From the NCBI GenBank assembly GCA_030522415.1, contig CM060113.1, positions 1,192,501 to 1,256,500 of the forward strand: DNA of 64,000 bases. The letters are read 5' to 3'. This document shows positions 44,418 through 56,887 of this stretch, piece by piece; position 1 is the stretch's first letter, and each line of letters opens with the position of its first letter. The notes beneath the pieces were generated by a model that was not told where the DNA came from, ran no database searches, and saw nothing but the letters and a program-made list of their open reading frames with translations. The stretch comes from Channallabes apus. Its lineage: Eukaryota > Chordata > Actinopteri > Siluriformes > Clariidae. A program made the translations under genes and the position numbers.

Positions 44418-45114
44418 GTTGAGGTTCGAGCAGCTTAAAGATTAAACCTCAAGCTTAAAAAGATCTTTCAGAAAAAAATCACTTTTCCAGGGAAGAATAA
44501 AAGACATTATTTCCTCTCGGTCTCGCAGCCTGGATTAGCGGCGCAGCCCACAAGGCTAATTCAATTAATCCGCTCTCTCATTAGAGGAGAGAAGAAGAAG
44601 AAACAGAGGTGAGAAAATCGCTTTAATGAGCTGAGATTGAGGAAGTGTGTTCTACAGACTGCCTGGGAGACGACACACTGCGTTCCTCCACTCCTCCACT
44701 TTTTATTAGCGCTCGTCTGAGAGACGCCTCGCTTCACTTCCTGTTATTAAACTGATTAAACAGTAAATCGGACAGAAACAGGGCGGACGCGTCACATGAC
44801 CTTTTCAGGGCTCGCTGTAGGACGGGTCAGAGCTATTACAGCCCTTTATTTAATAATCTGTGTGTGTGTGCGTGTGTGTGTGTGTGTGTGTGTGCGTGTG
44901 TGTGTGTGCTCTAAAAGTCACAATTTCAGTCTTAAACAGAAATATTCTCATAACTATGACTGTACTGTACAGAGTGTGAGGTGTTTCTTCTTCTTTCTTT
45001 AATGGCGGTTGGAATTATAATGATGTCATAATGACGTTACTGCAGCCGACCAATCAGCAGCTTCGCTTCAAATCACAAACTTTACAATCAGAGCTGCTGC
45101 CCGTGAACCACTGA
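44379..45114. repeat. Spacer with AAAG and TG repeats
   Basis: AAAG units (about 44382-44417) and (TG)n with GC changes (about 44862-44909). A repeat-free block near 44520-44600 (GGCTAATTCAATTAATCCGC) has enhancer-like texture. No gene. Confidence 0.5.
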
Positions 45115-45465
45115 CCGTCACGCACACACTGTTATTACTGTTTTATACTGTTGTTTTAGATATTGTATATCTTACATTTTACAATATAGTTACAATAGTT
45201 ACAATAACTTAAATATAGCTACAATATCTCACAGTATACTGTAGTTACAATATCGTATTTTTTGTGCAATAACACCATTCTAACTGTGAATTAGCAACTG
45301 TGAATAATATATTACCGAGTGCAATTTTACCGAAAGTGTAACTATTGTATTGTTGTATTGTATTGTATTTGTATTTATACTCTTTTCTTATTGTTCTTTG
45401 CTGCTGTAATGTAGAAATTTCTCCACTGTGGGACGAATAAAGGTATATCCTATCTTATCTTATAT
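45115..45465 (+). mobile_element. LINE 3'-UTR fragment
   Basis: The segment ends GAAATTTCTCCACTGTGGGA, CGAATAAAGG, then TATCTTATCT units. This is the form of a fish Rex1-like LINE 3' end. No coding part is attached. Confidence 0.5.
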
Positions 45466-45842
45466 TTTACTCTTTCTTCATTTCTGACTTTCTTTCTGTT
45501 CTTTATTCCTTTCTTCATACCTTTATCCACACATATCCTATTTCTTTTTCTCTCTTTTTATTCTTTTCTTTCTTACTTCTTCATTCTTGCCCTGCTTTAT
45601 ATGTTACTCCCTATTGATTTTAAACCCTTTCTGCTGAAAACTTTTATTCTCTGCTGCTTTATAAAAAAATAATCTTATGTTTTTTACAGAAATTTACAGA
45701 AGCGCATTGCATTCACACAATAAAAAAAAATCACGGGACTTATGTCATAATTATGACTTATTATCTCATAATTATGACTTACTATCTCACAATTATGACT
45801 TAATATCTCATAATTATGACATCCTGATCTCATAATTATGAC

Positions 45843-46060
45843 TTACTTACTCATAATTATGAGATAAGGGGAGGCAGTTTGTGGCAGGGGGCATTTAAGC
45901 GCGTGACACCGGAAACGAAAGTTACTGCATCCTTTTGCTTGGAAGCGAGGAACAAGAATTTTAAGCAGGTTCCAGATAGTTATTTGAGATACCACAAAGC
46001 CAGCTTGGATGCATTTCATATGCATGATTTTGTATTTATGAAGCGCTCCATATTGGTTTT
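45843..46060 (-). pseudogene. Integrase-type transposase fragment, second part
   Basis: The - strand reads ALHKYKIMHMKCIQAGFVVS then QITIWNLLKILVP. It resembles the helix-turn-helix stretch just before the catalytic core in rve/IS3-like transposases of fish (GxLHGYRWMHLKC type). The frame then runs into the terminal array, so the catalytic core is gone. Confidence 0.55.
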
Positions 46061-46586
46061 GTTACGTGGGGCGGTTATGGAGAGCTGCACCACGATGTGT
46101 TTTGATGTGTATAAGAGGCCTAACGCAGGGCTTTAGAGGGGGTCAGTGAAATAGGAGTTGTTGTGAGAGTGTTTATGATACGCACGGGAAGACCTTTCTG
46201 TTCTGGAGATAGCGGGGGGGGGGGGGGGGGGGGATTATTAATTAGGAACTTAAAAGGAAACAAAATTAAAACTGAAACACAAAATGAACAGAGCTCCGCC
46301 GTCTACGCGAGAACGGACGGGTCTCGGGAAACTAAAAATAAACTGTAGATCCTCTCGGAGTGTTCGCCCTTACCGAGGATTTATAAGAGAGAGAGGGGGG
46401 GGGGGGGGTATTGTGTCTTTTTGTACTTTCATTCTGTATTTAACGTGAGTGCGCGCGCTGGACTGATGCGTGCCGCGCGCTCCCTCTTTCTCTCTCACCG
46501 GCGTCACAGGCTGGAGCTTTGCCTCTGTCTCTGAACACCACACTGTGTCTGTCTGCCTTTCTTTTCTACAGATCTGCCCATTCAGA

Positions 46587-46847
46587 CTACTGCAGAGTAT
46601 TTATGCGTGGTTCTGCCCCTCGTAAGAGCCGCATTGTTACAGGTTTAGCTGCTCCTGAAGGAAGAGCCACTTCGAGAAGGACAGAATGTGCTTTCCTCCT
46701 GAACAGTCCTAAGCACTTTAGATACCTGCGCAGTGTTGACATACTAATGATAATAGCATCCAGATTACTCAATGACATTAATATCTCCCAGTGTCTCAAT
46801 CCAAGAAATAAATAAAAGCTACTTAAATTTGGCAATATTTGCTCCAT
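46587..46847 (-). pseudogene. Integrase-type transposase fragment, N-terminal part
   Basis: The - strand reads FYLFLGLRHWEILMSLSNLD, AIIISMSTLRRYLKCLGLFR and RKAHSVLLEVAL. It is a helix-rich DNA-binding N-terminus of the kind that precedes an rve integrase core in a fish DNA-transposon family. It lies upstream, in - strand order, of the fragment at 46060-45843. About 530 bp of non-matching DNA separates them. Confidence 0.6.
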
Positions 46848-47094
46848 TGTCCCTGTCTTCTCAGAACCCTAATAATTATATGTACAGTAATAATAAGTCA
46901 TAATTATGAGATAAGGATGTCATAATTATGAGATATTAAGTCATAATTATGAGATAGTAAGTCATAATTATGAGATAAGGATGTCATAATTATGAGATAT
47001 TAAGTCATAATTATGAGATAGTAAGTCATAATTATGAGATAAGTCCTGTGATTTTTTTTTATTGTGTGAATGCAATGCGCTTCCGTAGAAATTG

Positions 47095-47306
47095 AACCGA
47101 GTTAAAAAAAAAAAAAGATTAACATTAAAAATGTGATTTTGCGATATGATGAGCAGATCTGTAATTATCAGTGTGAGTAATTAATCTACTGCAAAGAATT
47201 AAAGAAAGTTTTGTTTTCTCTCCAAGTTGATTGTTTTTAAAGCAGTTTTTGTTATTTTTCCAGCAACATCATTCTTTCTATCATTTTGTTTCATTCCAAG
47301 AAGAAA

Positions 47307-47370
<64 letters not shown>

Positions 47371-48367
47371 AATTTCAGAGGAGATGAAAAGGACCGAAGT
47401 CCCTCAAACTGTTTACAGCAAAAATCCTCTTTAATGACAAAAGCAGCGAGAACTCTGTGTGCTTTTGCTCAGAAACACTCAACCTCACGTTTCACACACA
47501 AACGCAGCCTTCAAATGTCTGCACGTGCCCATATTACTGCCACAGAAACAAACAGACACACACACACACACACACACATGCGTAAGTGTGACGGTTCGAC
47601 GAGCCCCGGTGGAGAGGAGACTGGAAGCGAGTGTGAAGGCCCCTTGATGTAGTCAACGTGCACACTTCTTTCTCCGCCATCAGTAATTGGGAGCGTCGCC
47701 GTATCTGAGATTTTCAGAGCCGGGTGTTTTTAAAGAAAAGATTTAATGAGAGAAGATGAAAAACGAAGCGTAGAGCTGTGTGTGGGGGAAAGAAAGGCTT
47801 TTGCGTGGATTTGTCTGTGCTCCTCCATGTGTCGTGCAATCGGACTGCAATAACACGTCCTCGCTTTTATACAAGACCAGCTACAACCCTCCCACACCCC
47901 CCACCCCCACTACACACACACACACACACTCACACACACACAAAACCCCAACCCTGGAACAAAAAAGCATTTTAAAATGAAACGAATCATTTTCAGCGTG
48001 TTTGGTCTTTTTTATACACCACTAAAAGATAACTAGATTTCAGCGAGCGGCCGAACAAACGCCTGAAATCACAGAGGGACGCTTTGATTGGTCCGGGCTC
48101 AAACCTTTTACTGGAAGGTTTATTTCGGCTTTCAAGGTGAAAACTTTTCTTCTCTTTTCTGTTTTTATTTTCCCAAAAAAGTGCTATAAATGTGAACAAT
48201 GCTGCTGAACACAAGGTTACAGGTCACGATTTAAACATTATAGTTCTGGACATCAGTTAGTGTTCAGGTTCTGTGGATAGCAGTTAGCAGTTAGCAGTCT
48301 CTGTTCAGCAAACATACTGTACAAGTGCGAATCTGACTCACACAATTTATTATCGTTTCAAAAATGT
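47095..48367. repeat. Unannotated spacer with TG and CA repeats
   Basis: (TG)n at about 47311-47368, (CA)n at about 47556-47578 and 47913-47942. No gene is recognised. Confidence 0.6.
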
Positions 48368-48380
48368 AAAAACATAAACA

Positions 48381-48735
48381 GGCGGCGCGGTGGTGTAGTG
48401 GTTAGCACTGTCGCCTTGCACCTCCAGGGTCTGGGTTCGATTCCCCGGCCAAGCTCGATTCCCGTCTCTGTGTGTATGGAGTTTGCATGTTCTCCCCGTG
48501 CTTGGTGGGTTTCCTCCGGGTACTCCGGTTTCCTCCCACAGTCCAAAGATATGCAGGTTAGGCTAATTGGCGTTCCTAAATTGCCCGTAGTGTGTGATTG
48601 GGTGTGTGAGTGTGTGTGTGTGATTGGCACCCTGTCCAGGGTGTACCCCGCCTAGTGCCCGAAGTCTCCTGGGATAGGCTCCAGGTCCCGCGCGACCCTG
48701 AACACAGGATTAAGCGGTATAGAAAATGAATGAAT
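48381..48735 (+). mobile_element. V-SINE copy 2 with doubled B-box segment
   Basis: It has the same head, core and 3' end as the copy at 2089-2429. After GGTTCGATTCC it has extra sequence, CCGGCCAAGCTCGATTCCCG, so the B-box segment is partly doubled. Near-matching AAAAACATA flanks (48368-48376 and 48737-48745) are a probable target duplication, with a few extra bases at the left. Confidence 0.9.
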
Positions 48736-48854
48736 GAAAAACATAGACCTTCATAAAAGTAATGAATTAAACACGTCATGATTCATTCGCAATTGTGAAG
48801 GTCAATGTCTCAATACGCTGAGTTACTACATACAGGACAGACAGACAGACAGAC

Positions 48855-48894
<40 letters not shown>

Positions 48895-50522
48895 TCGATC
48901 CTGAAAAATCATGATGCTTTCAAATTAAAGTAATCATTCACAAATGAAACGCGTTGATTCAATCGCTTTAATGACTTGATCAGAACTTTTTAATCTTTTG
49001 CACAAAAATGACAATAAATTTCAGAAACAACGCTGATGTGTTTAAATTAACTTTAACGCTCAGTTTAACTTTAAAAACTCAAGTGTATATCAAATGTTTA
49101 AAGATCAAATCTCAATGATTCACTTTAACAAGTGTTTTAAAAAGACAGAATTCATCATGAAATTCAATAACTTTACTGAGTGATACTGATTCGTTCCCCT
49201 GAGTGACTCGTTCATAAGGACTGAATCAGCTTAGACGCTCAGTTTAAAAAGAGTTGTTTGTGGATGAAACGTGTCGAGAGCCACAAGCTGATCCGTGGCT
49301 TTAGTGATTCGTTCATTAAGACCGAGTGAAGTCTCTAAAAGCTTTAGCTCATGTCACGCGCGGGGCCGAGCGGTTACGGTCAGAGACTCATCCTGAGAAC
49401 CGTATAAACACTGCAGAGTCATTTGTGTTTGTGTTTACAGACTGTGTGCCATCAGGAAGCCGATCAGCGAGTTCAAACAGGAAGTGGTTTTGAAACCAAT
49501 GGAAAACTAAAGAGTCGTCTCCCCAGCGCACGTCTGCGTTTGTGTTTAAAACTGAAAGCGATCGAACCGCCAGCATGCGGGGACTCCGGGACTCCGGGAC
49601 TATCAGGATTGTTTAGACGGTGGAGTTTGGAAACATAGAAGTTATACTTGTTTTAATAGAAAATCAGAAGAGATGTGTTTCCTCTCAGTGTGGAAGAACA
49701 GCTGGTGCTTTTTATTCATTTGTTTAATCATTTATATATTTATTAAACTGAGCGGCGTGTAAAACGGATGCTGCGCTCTCAGCTGTGGATAAAATAAGAA
49801 AAATGGAGGCTTGTGTTGTTCGCATTACCTGCACCGTGGTAATTCCATCAACACCTGCGGAGAGAAACACACCACCATGACACTTCACACTTCACACACC
49901 TCCGTTCTGGTCGGATTGTGTCTCTCGCAGGAAAAAGGCGCCGGTGTGTGTTGGGTCTAAATGTGGAACGGGGTTTATGACAGACACATGCGCTGGTGTT
50001 TCAGTCACGCCGCGATCAAAGGACCAACCTGTAGCAATGTTTCATTGGATTTTAAACACTCTGGTCACACCAGGCATTACGGAGTGTGTAGAGAAACACA
50101 ACGCGCGAACGCCGCGGCTCCAAGACCTGCAGGCCTTTTTTTTTCCTTTTTTTTTTTACAAAACTCTTTCATAATTTATAAAGACTTCAGCTCAGTAACT
50201 TCAGGCTCCCTGAACAATCCATGAATATGTAAATCAGAACCATCTCATGAACTCATTCCTCAACACGAACCACGAGTCCAACTTGGCTAGCCGGTTAGCT
50301 AACTGCAGGTAAACTCGCTGAGTGACGACCATGACCTCTTCATTACTAACGTTGAACAGGATGCTGTAGCTAATAATCTGGATTAGCATCCAGGGTCCGA
50401 TGTTAAGTTCTGTGCAGGACTGAGACAAATATGTGGAATTTATTTTGTTTATTTTCTTCTATTTTGTGGAATTTATCATCACAACCTGGGGTCATATGTA
50501 GCCCCGCCCCTAAATTAGTTTT

Positions 50523-50558
<36 letters not shown>

Positions 50559-51883
50559 ATTGTTTTTTAACCACCTTTACAAACTCAAAGTTTAAAACGT
50601 ATTGTATGTAAGTATATTTGTTATATACTTGTGATTAGATTTTTGATATATTAATTATTAAGTGTTTTTTTTTTTGTATTGTTTTTTTTTTTACCCCTAA
50701 GTTTATGGTTTATTTTCAATTGTCTCTAATCCACCTGTTTTTGGCATTGCTCCTTCTCCTAGTACCTTCGCCGTATCAACACTGCTCCAGCTCCGGTAGA
50801 TGCCGCGTTCAGATCCCGTGCTCGGATCCCGCGTTCGGATCCCGCGTTCAGATCCTGCGTTCGGATCCCGCGTTCGGATCCCGTGTTCGGTTTCTGTGTT
50901 TGGATCCTGTGTAGCTCCAGTGTACATGCACCTCTCTTTTCATGACCAAACATTTGGCAGTAGGTTGTTATTTGCACACGACGTCATGACCGCGCGGTGC
51001 GAATAGCTGCTGCAGGTCAGGAAGTTATTTTCGTATCGACGGCGCACTATGACTAGCTCTGAAAATGAGAATCTTCATGAGCGTTCATGCGCGGTCAGGA
51101 GGAGCCGAGTCAGATAATGCTATCACTTTGATAAATATAACTCATCTTATGTGGCTCTGTTTATGGAATTAGAATTATTTTTTTTTTACTTTGTGAATCT
51201 TACAGTTAATAGGTTTTTCCTCTTTGCTTTGTTGTCCTGACTAACAAATAGCAACTAACCACAAAGTAAAACTGACTTTTGCACACTTCATCCCTGTGAT
51301 AGATTTAAAGCAACACCACTAACGATTAAACACTGAAATCAGGGTAAGAGTTACACAAAGGATTATCAAACATTAGGGCAGCAATAAGTCCATCATGTCC
51401 AGTCCGGTGCAGTGCGCGAGGACAATGTCAATACTTACACCCACTGAACAGTGTCGAGAACAGGTATGTCATTAGTTCTGTTTTGTAAAATGAATCCTCT
51501 TTATAACACTAGAACCGAGTCCACCAGAGATCATCTGTTTACACCGTTTTTCCTCCACACACACCTTCCCCCATATCGTCCAGTCCATTTACACTTCCTG
51601 CACCTCGTAGACGCATCATTATAGACACACGATTGTCAACAAACTATTGCAATGTGACTCCCTGTGGCTGCAGTATAGCGCCCTCTGCTGCTGAGTACAT
51701 ACTGCACGCTCGCCACTCGGGGAGAACCCGTCTCCCGTCTCCCGTCTCGCTGCACTGCGTTTAATTTTAGCTCTGATGTCAGTCTTTGTGACAACATGAG
51801 AATTTGTTAAAAGTGAAACTTTTGGTTCTTAAACATAATTACTATAACTTTCTAGATGTCCTAGACCTGACAAGGTACTACTG

Positions 51884-51931
<48 letters not shown>

Positions 51932-53440
51932 GGACGACAGCACTGAAGACCCTTTGTTTCTAAAAGAAGCTGCTGACTCAGCACTGATGAAAATGAAGCT
52001 CTAGGAAATAATTATGATTAAGTGCAGCTTGGCAAAGTTTCCACTCGGCTCCTAAATCACACGGATCAAGCCGAGGGCGTGTTCGGATCAGAACGACACA
52101 CTTTACTGTTCCTTTACTCAAAGTGGAAAGAGTATAACAATAATTCAGAGTAAATGGTTAAGATCGGGTACTTGAGGGTTAGTTACGGAAATACATCATG
52201 TCGTTTTGGTAAGTGTATATGTGTGATGTTGAACCCATGTATAGGGTATTTGTGAGGGTTTACATGGGCCTGGTGAGGGGTTTACGTGGCGTGGTGAGGG
52301 GTAAATGTAAAATCATGTAACTATAGCAACCACCGGCTCTGCATCAGCATCCTCTATTTATTTTCTCAGGTTCTAGAATTAATATTGAAAACTCCGTCAT
52401 GTCGCAGCTTCATTAGCATTAGCATTACATCACAGTCCACGCATTACAATCAGTTTATTATTCTGAAATATTTCATTATTAAAGAATGTTCATAAACGTT
52501 AGATGTTTAAGGCCAGATAACGCACTGCTGCTGCCGAGTTCTTCAGTGTGAGGGTTCAGAGCTACTTTACACACTATAAATGTTGTATTAGACAGAAGTT
52601 TCAGTTATTGATCTGCTAGTAACAAGAACAAAGATAATTCTCTCATCTTTCAGCTCTCTGAGGCCGAGTTGAAAACGGCCGGGCCTCAGATCTCACATCT
52701 TCACTCTTCACATTCACAGCTTGAATCAGTCAGAACGTTCTGCTTGAATCTTCTTTAGTCAAAGCCTGAAAATGTTCTCCAGCTAACTCGCTAAACATTG
52801 CGTTTTGATGTACAGACACATTATCATGTTTATATAAAGAACAGAGATGTGCAGTGAGAGAAGAAGAACCCTCCACACGGCCTGTAGTGCCACTCGTTTG
52901 AGGATTGAAGACCTCAAAATAAAGTGATTTTTTTTCTGCACATCTAACCTTATGAAAAAGACCGCAAGTGTAAATAACAGTAGATAGGATCAGAAGCTAT
53001 AACACTGTCTGAAAGATGAAGTGATTATCTCTGCAGGCGCATTTCGAGTCAGAAAACAGAAGCAGCAGAAATGTTAGATGGCGGATGTCCACAGAGACGC
53101 AGATCTTAAGAGTCTGTTTATGTGACTGATGTTTTTAACTGATAATGTCATTCACTGAGGCCGAGCTAACGATGAATAACATCGCCATCTTAACAGACGA
53201 GCTCTCTTTAACACTGTCACTCTATTTATCTGAAGCTCAGGGAGAGCACTGGTTTATTGCCCCGCCTTCTCGTTATAGACCAGATATGTTTCATTCTTCT
53301 AGAAGGAGGGTCCTTCATGCAGTTTTTATATGTATTGTACTGTATTTACATAATAAATGGTATCAACTTAACCTGTATGTGTGAAGGCAGCAGAAATACG
53401 ACTCTATTCTGGATCGCCAGCCAACAGACAAGTTAAACTG
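48736..53440. repeat. Unannotated spacer with microsatellites
   Basis: GACA then GATA units (about 48837-48893), (CA)n (50524-50556), (TG)n (about 51887-51929), T runs near 50140 and 50670. A minisatellite at 50803 is listed separately. Several short frames exist but none is recognised. Confidence 0.55.
50803..50906 (+). repeat. 15-bp minisatellite
   Basis: About seven units like CGGATCCCGCGTTCG. The period is a multiple of 3, so several frames stay open and read as repeated SDPAFGSRVRIPR-type peptides. These are artefacts. Confidence 0.85.
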
Positions 53441-53690
53441 TTCGCTCACACACCACTGGGGCGGCGTAACACACTTGGAGGACAGCGCTATCAGCTCCTC
53501 CCGCTTCCCCTGATTGGCTGTAGAGCCGTGTGATTAATGTGGGAGCACTAAGTACCTCTCCTCCCTCCCCTCTGAGAGCTCGGCCAATCAGCTCTCTCTA
53601 GACCTCCGGCTGCGAGAGGTTACAGCATCACCTGGGAACCGAACTCTAGATGATAATGCGAGCTATTTCCCACTGCGCCACTCAGAGGCC
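53441..53690 (-). mobile_element. SINE family S2 copy
   Basis: On the - strand: CCTCTGAGTGGCGCAGTGGG (A-box-like), AGTTCGGTTCCC (B-box-like), GTGATGCTGTAACC and AGAGAGAGCTGATTGGCC, matching the + strand copy at 21701. It extends further 3' than that copy. Confidence 0.8.
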
Positions 53691-53896
53691 TGTGTTTGAG
53701 CGTTTTAAACGAAAATCACTAAATTCGCTGAAAGGAAACCCCAAATTCTCTTTACCATCAGCTAGTCAAGGTGTCCGCATGCTATCATGCTAAATGGGTA
53801 AAAAAAATCCTACATGAAATGAGTTAACCATGAGGGGGCACTGTGTGTTACATTACTCTTTAGACTTTGTTTCTTAACCTTGCAATTACCTCAAGT

Positions 53897-54045
53897 GTTC
53901 GATTCCTGCCTCGGGTTTGAGTGTGTGGACTTTACATGTGCTCCTTGCTTGTTGGGTTCCTCCAGGTACAAATTGCCTGTTGTGTGTTAGTGTTTGTGTG
54001 TTAGTGTTTGTGTGCCCTGAGATGGATTGGCACTCCTGGTGGATT
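53897..54045 (+). mobile_element. Degraded V-SINE fragment
   Basis: GTTCGATTCCTGCCTCGGGT, CTTGTTGGGTTCCTCCAGGT and CCCTGAGATGGATTGGCACT follow V-SINE order with internal deletions. Confidence 0.6.
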
Positions 54046-54051
54046 GGTGTA

Positions 54052-54222
54052 GAGGGCCAGGGTTATCTCTGTAGATAAGGTGATAGGCTACAGGTCAGAA
54101 GGTCCCAGGTTCTAACCCCATGACTACCAAGTTGCCACTGTTGGGACCTACAACTCAGATGTATAATGAGATAAAATGTAACTTACTCTGGATCAGGGTG
54201 TCTGCCAAATGCCAGACTTGTT
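54052..54222 (+). mobile_element. SINE family S3 fragment
   Basis: GTCCCAGGTTCTAACCCC, AAGTTGCCACTGTTGGGACC, TAATGAGATAAAATGTAACT and TCTGCCAAATGCC match the S3 body and 3' end. Confidence 0.75.
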
Positions 54223-54747
54223 CAGTCTTCAGTCAAAGACCTGCAGAAACAACACTCATTTCCTCTGAATAATGTGCCCTTAAGACATCTTCAAGTGGAA
54301 AATGATGAAAAATACCAGTGTTCTTTAAGGGGTTAATTCTGTTTTCCTAAAGCACAAAAGCACATGTGAGACATGACTAGATATTTTAAATATCCTGTAT
54401 TTCTTCCTCTCAGTTCCACATACTGTGAGTCATCTCCTTCAAAGTTTCTCTACTTTCTGTACAGAACAGTGTTTATCTGTACGCCGGATTTCTCTTCACC
54501 TGACCTTGACTTTATCAGACGATGCTCACCGAGTGAGACAGCCAGGCAGCGGAACAGAATAAACATCTACAGAGAGCAAGAAAAAAGCTTCAGAGGTCAC
54601 AGACACTTTGAATTCACACGCTGGATTCATAGTCGAACATTGAGTTCCACTAGGGGCAGCAGTGAGTCAGGTTGGAAGCTGATTATTGTCTTAGAAGAAG
54701 AGAACAATCCAGCGTGCTTTATTGCTCTTATACCACAGTGACTTTTA

Positions 54748-54947
54748 CATTTAGGCATTTGGCAGACGCTCAAAAATCACTTATCCAGAGTGACTTACTT
54801 TTTATCTTTATCTCATTACACATCTGAGCAGTTGAGGGTTAAGGGCCTTGTTCAAGGGCCCAACAGTGGCAACTTGGTGGTTGTGGAGTTTGAACCTGGG
54901 ATCTTCCGAACTGTAGTCCAATGCCTTAACCACTGAGCTACACCTGG
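54748..54947 (-). mobile_element. SINE family S3 copy
   Basis: On the - strand: AGCTCAGTGGTTAAGGCATT head, GGTTCAAACTCC B-box-like, GGGCCCTTGAACAAGGCCCT and GCGTCTGCCAAATGCC end. It is inverted relative to the copy at 54052, about 530 bp away. Confidence 0.85.
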
Positions 54948-55080
54948 CCCACATTTACATTTAAATGGTTCTGTGAAGTGAATGAGTTCCTGTTGTCACT
55001 GGCGTTAAAGCTGCTGTAAACACTCGCACCCTCACCCGTCTCTCTCTCTCACCCGTCTCTCTCTCACCCGTCTCTCTCTC

Positions 55081-55191
55081 ATTCATTCATCTTCTATCCT
55101 GTATTCAGGGTCGCGGGGACCTGGAGCCTATCCCAGGAGACTCAGGGCACGAGGCGGGGTACACCCTGGACAGCGTGCCAATCCATCGTAG

Positions 55192-55224
<33 letters not shown>

Positions 55225-55427
55225 ATTCACACACTATGGTCAATTTAGGAACACCAATTAGCCTAACCTGCATATCTTTGGACTGTGGGAGGAAACCGGA
55301 GTACCCGGAGGAAACCCACCAAGCACGGGGAGAACATGCAAACTCCATGCACACAGAGACGGGAATCGAACCCGAACCCTGGAGGTGCAAGGCGACAGTG
55401 CTAACCACTACACCACCGCGCCTCCGG
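55081..55427 (-). mobile_element. V-SINE copy 3 inserted in a CT tract
   Basis: A complete V-SINE on the - strand with GTGGTGTAGTGGTTAGCAC, GGGTTCGATTCCCG and the conserved core. GTCTCTCTCTC flanks it at 55070-55080 and 55428-55438, an 11-bp duplication within a pre-existing CT repeat. Confidence 0.9.
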
Positions 55428-55438
55428 GTCTCTCTCTC

Positions 55439-56152
55439 TCTCTCTCTTCAAGTTAAGAAACATCCCAGTGTGTCATGTGACTGAAGAAACACAAAGCCGC
55501 GTGAACTCGTCTGTCCTGTAGATTACAGTTCCAGCTTTACCTCTGACTGTAGCACAGCGCTCGCACTGGAGACTCCTTACACTGACGGTACAGAAACACA
55601 CATTTCTTCTTACCATATCAGAAAACATCACCATATCAATGATTTTAAATGATTTTAAATGTGTTTCGATGGAGCGTGTGCTGTACACGTCGTCCCTGTG
55701 ACTGAGTTCTTACTGCAGAAGTGGAAACAGTTCAGTGCACATTAATATAAAATGGTATTAATATATTGGGAATGTTTGTTTTTAAATAAATGAACACATG
55801 ACCAGAGAGAAGCCAGGATTCAGCAGTGTGGTACTTATTCTCCTCCGGAATAAGCGGAAGCATCTCGCACTGATGTGTTTAGAAGTATTGAATTCCGCCT
55901 CCCTGTCCTGTGTCTCACACTGCGAGCTCTGCAGTGCATCCAGTTCTCTAAAGGCTTTTCACTTGGAGGAGTTTCTAAGGGGGAAACTTTCTGTCATAGG
56001 GTTCTAGACACCGTGTTTGAAGCTTCCCCCAGAGGAGACACCGGAATAAAAAGTTCAAGTGCTTCTCCAGACCTGCGGAGGGGTTTCTCACCCGGATACA
56101 AAAAACAAAAACAGCAAAATAATGAAATAAATGATAAGTTTAAGCAGTGTGT

Positions 56153-56190
<38 letters not shown>

Positions 56191-56353
56191 AGGCTGAGTG
56201 GTACGTGCTATAGTTCTCTCGTCTCTGAAGGTGACGTGAACAGAAACACACCGTGACCTTTTCAGCGTCGGCTGATGATTTGCTTCAGGCGAGAAGCTGA
56301 CCTTTCTGTTGCAGAGAACTTCTCAGATTCTTAGTACTGAGATGCACACCTCA

Positions 56354-56387
<34 letters not shown>

Positions 56388-56403
56388 CACACACACACAC
56401 ACA

Positions 56404-56443
<40 letters not shown>

Positions 56444-56470
56444 GAGAGGAATGCACACACTGACCTACTC

Positions 56471-56550
<80 letters not shown>

Positions 56551-56733
56551 TCTTTTCTTACCTTTCAACATGAAGGTCTCTGATGTGTTCGTTTTTTCCC
56601 ACCGGCTTTTTTCTGCAGATCTAAATAATCTCACAAGCTGCAATTCCTGTCAAATATTATACAAAATTATGCAAGTTAAAAATAAATAAAAAAATAAACA
56701 AATAAACAAATACAGTAATGGAAAGAAAATCTG

Positions 56734-56766
<33 letters not shown>

Positions 56767-56821
56767 CTTAACCTTAACCATGTTGTTGAATTTTCAGTCA
56801 TCATTAGCCTCTCACTTCTCC

Positions 56822-56887
<66 letters not shown>

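Larger units (their letters stand above)
45696..47086. mobile_element. 1.39-kb DNA transposon with CATAATTATG-array ends and integrase-type remnants
   Basis: The ends are inverted repeats: left ACAGAAGCGCATTGCATTCA, right TGAATGCAATGCGCTTCCGT. Each is followed inward by about 12 bases of A or T run, then by an array of 21-24-bp units centred on the palindrome CATAATTATG (six left, seven right). The flanks AGAAATTT (45688-45695) and AGAAATTG (47087-47094) form a 7-of-8 target duplication. The body holds two fragments of a transposase on the - strand and long G runs at about 46210-46233 and 46395-46409. An 8-bp duplication is hAT-like, but the protein pieces look integrase-type, so the superfamily is left open. 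Confidence 0.85.

Noticed and set aside
54373..54741. 122-codon + strand frame as a host gene
   Set aside because: No recognisable domain, no clear splice sites or repeat-independent support. It was left out of the gene list as a likely chance frame.
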